Positions 5,329 through 5,344 of a DNA stretch of 5,344 nucleotides are shown here, in pieces. The stretch is taken from the NCBI GenBank assembly GCA_007120915.1, contig SKMT01000077.1, positions 1 through 5,344 on the forward strand, given 5' to 3'. The position numbers were made by a program, and so were the translations under genes. The notes beneath the pieces are model-generated. The model saw only the letters and a list, made by a program, of their open reading frames with translations, had not been told where the DNA came from and ran no database searches. Every line of letters starts with the position of its first letter. Within the stretch, counting starts at the first letter, position 1. The stretch is from Myxococcales bacterium. Lineage in GTDB: Bacteria; Myxococcota_A; Bradymonadia; Bradymonadales; Bradymonadaceae.

Positions 5329-5344
5329 GGTTAGACCCCTGCGA

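Overview
The window is a GC-rich stretch of bacterial chromosome (about 60% G+C by eye). It holds six complete genes, and I see no tRNA, rRNA, CRISPR array, transposase or phage gene. All six genes have a Shine-Dalgarno-like sequence 6-8 bases before the chosen start. The proteins are mostly acidic. One is a lipoprotein-type methyltransferase of the COG4798 kind, and another is a secreted cysteine-paired RCC1-like propeller. Both types are common in marine or halotolerant proteobacteria and in Myxococcota/Bradymonadales-like lineages. That placement is an inference and is weak.

Layout from left to right. (1) 1-56: a 23-bp direct repeat in two copies 33 bp apart. (2) 89-424 (+): a small conserved-looking protein of unknown function. 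(3) 440-1450 (-): a zinc-independent medium-chain dehydrogenase/quinone-oxidoreductase-type enzyme. (4) 1451-1645: a divergent intergenic region with promoter-like elements and a cluster of GTGA/TCAC dyads. (5) 1646-2311 (+): a class I SAM-dependent O-methyltransferase of the caffeoyl-CoA/catechol type. (6) 2324-3382 (-): a lipoprotein-anchored predicted methyltransferase with a long acidic stalk. (7) 3383-3608: a second divergent intergenic region. (8) 3609-4583 (+): a secreted protein with seven RCC1-like repeats, each carrying a C-x9-C pair. (9) 4584-4863: a strong hairpin, an A/C-rich tandem-repeat block and a probable promoter. (10) 4864-5328 (+): a bacterioferritin/ferritin-like diiron protein.

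Gene order gives little support for shared pathways. The first five genes alternate strands (+,-,+,-,+), with two tight convergent junctions (15 and 12 bp) and two divergent spacers (195 and 226 bp), so most genes probably form their own transcription units. The dehydrogenase and the O-methyltransferase share a divergent control region and could be co-regulated. Most of the window looks like ordinary housekeeping or accessory chromosome. The best candidates for a second look are the seven-blade C-x9-C protein, the signal-peptide-bearing methyltransferase with a stalk lacking basic residues, and the A/C-rich repeat block after 4583.
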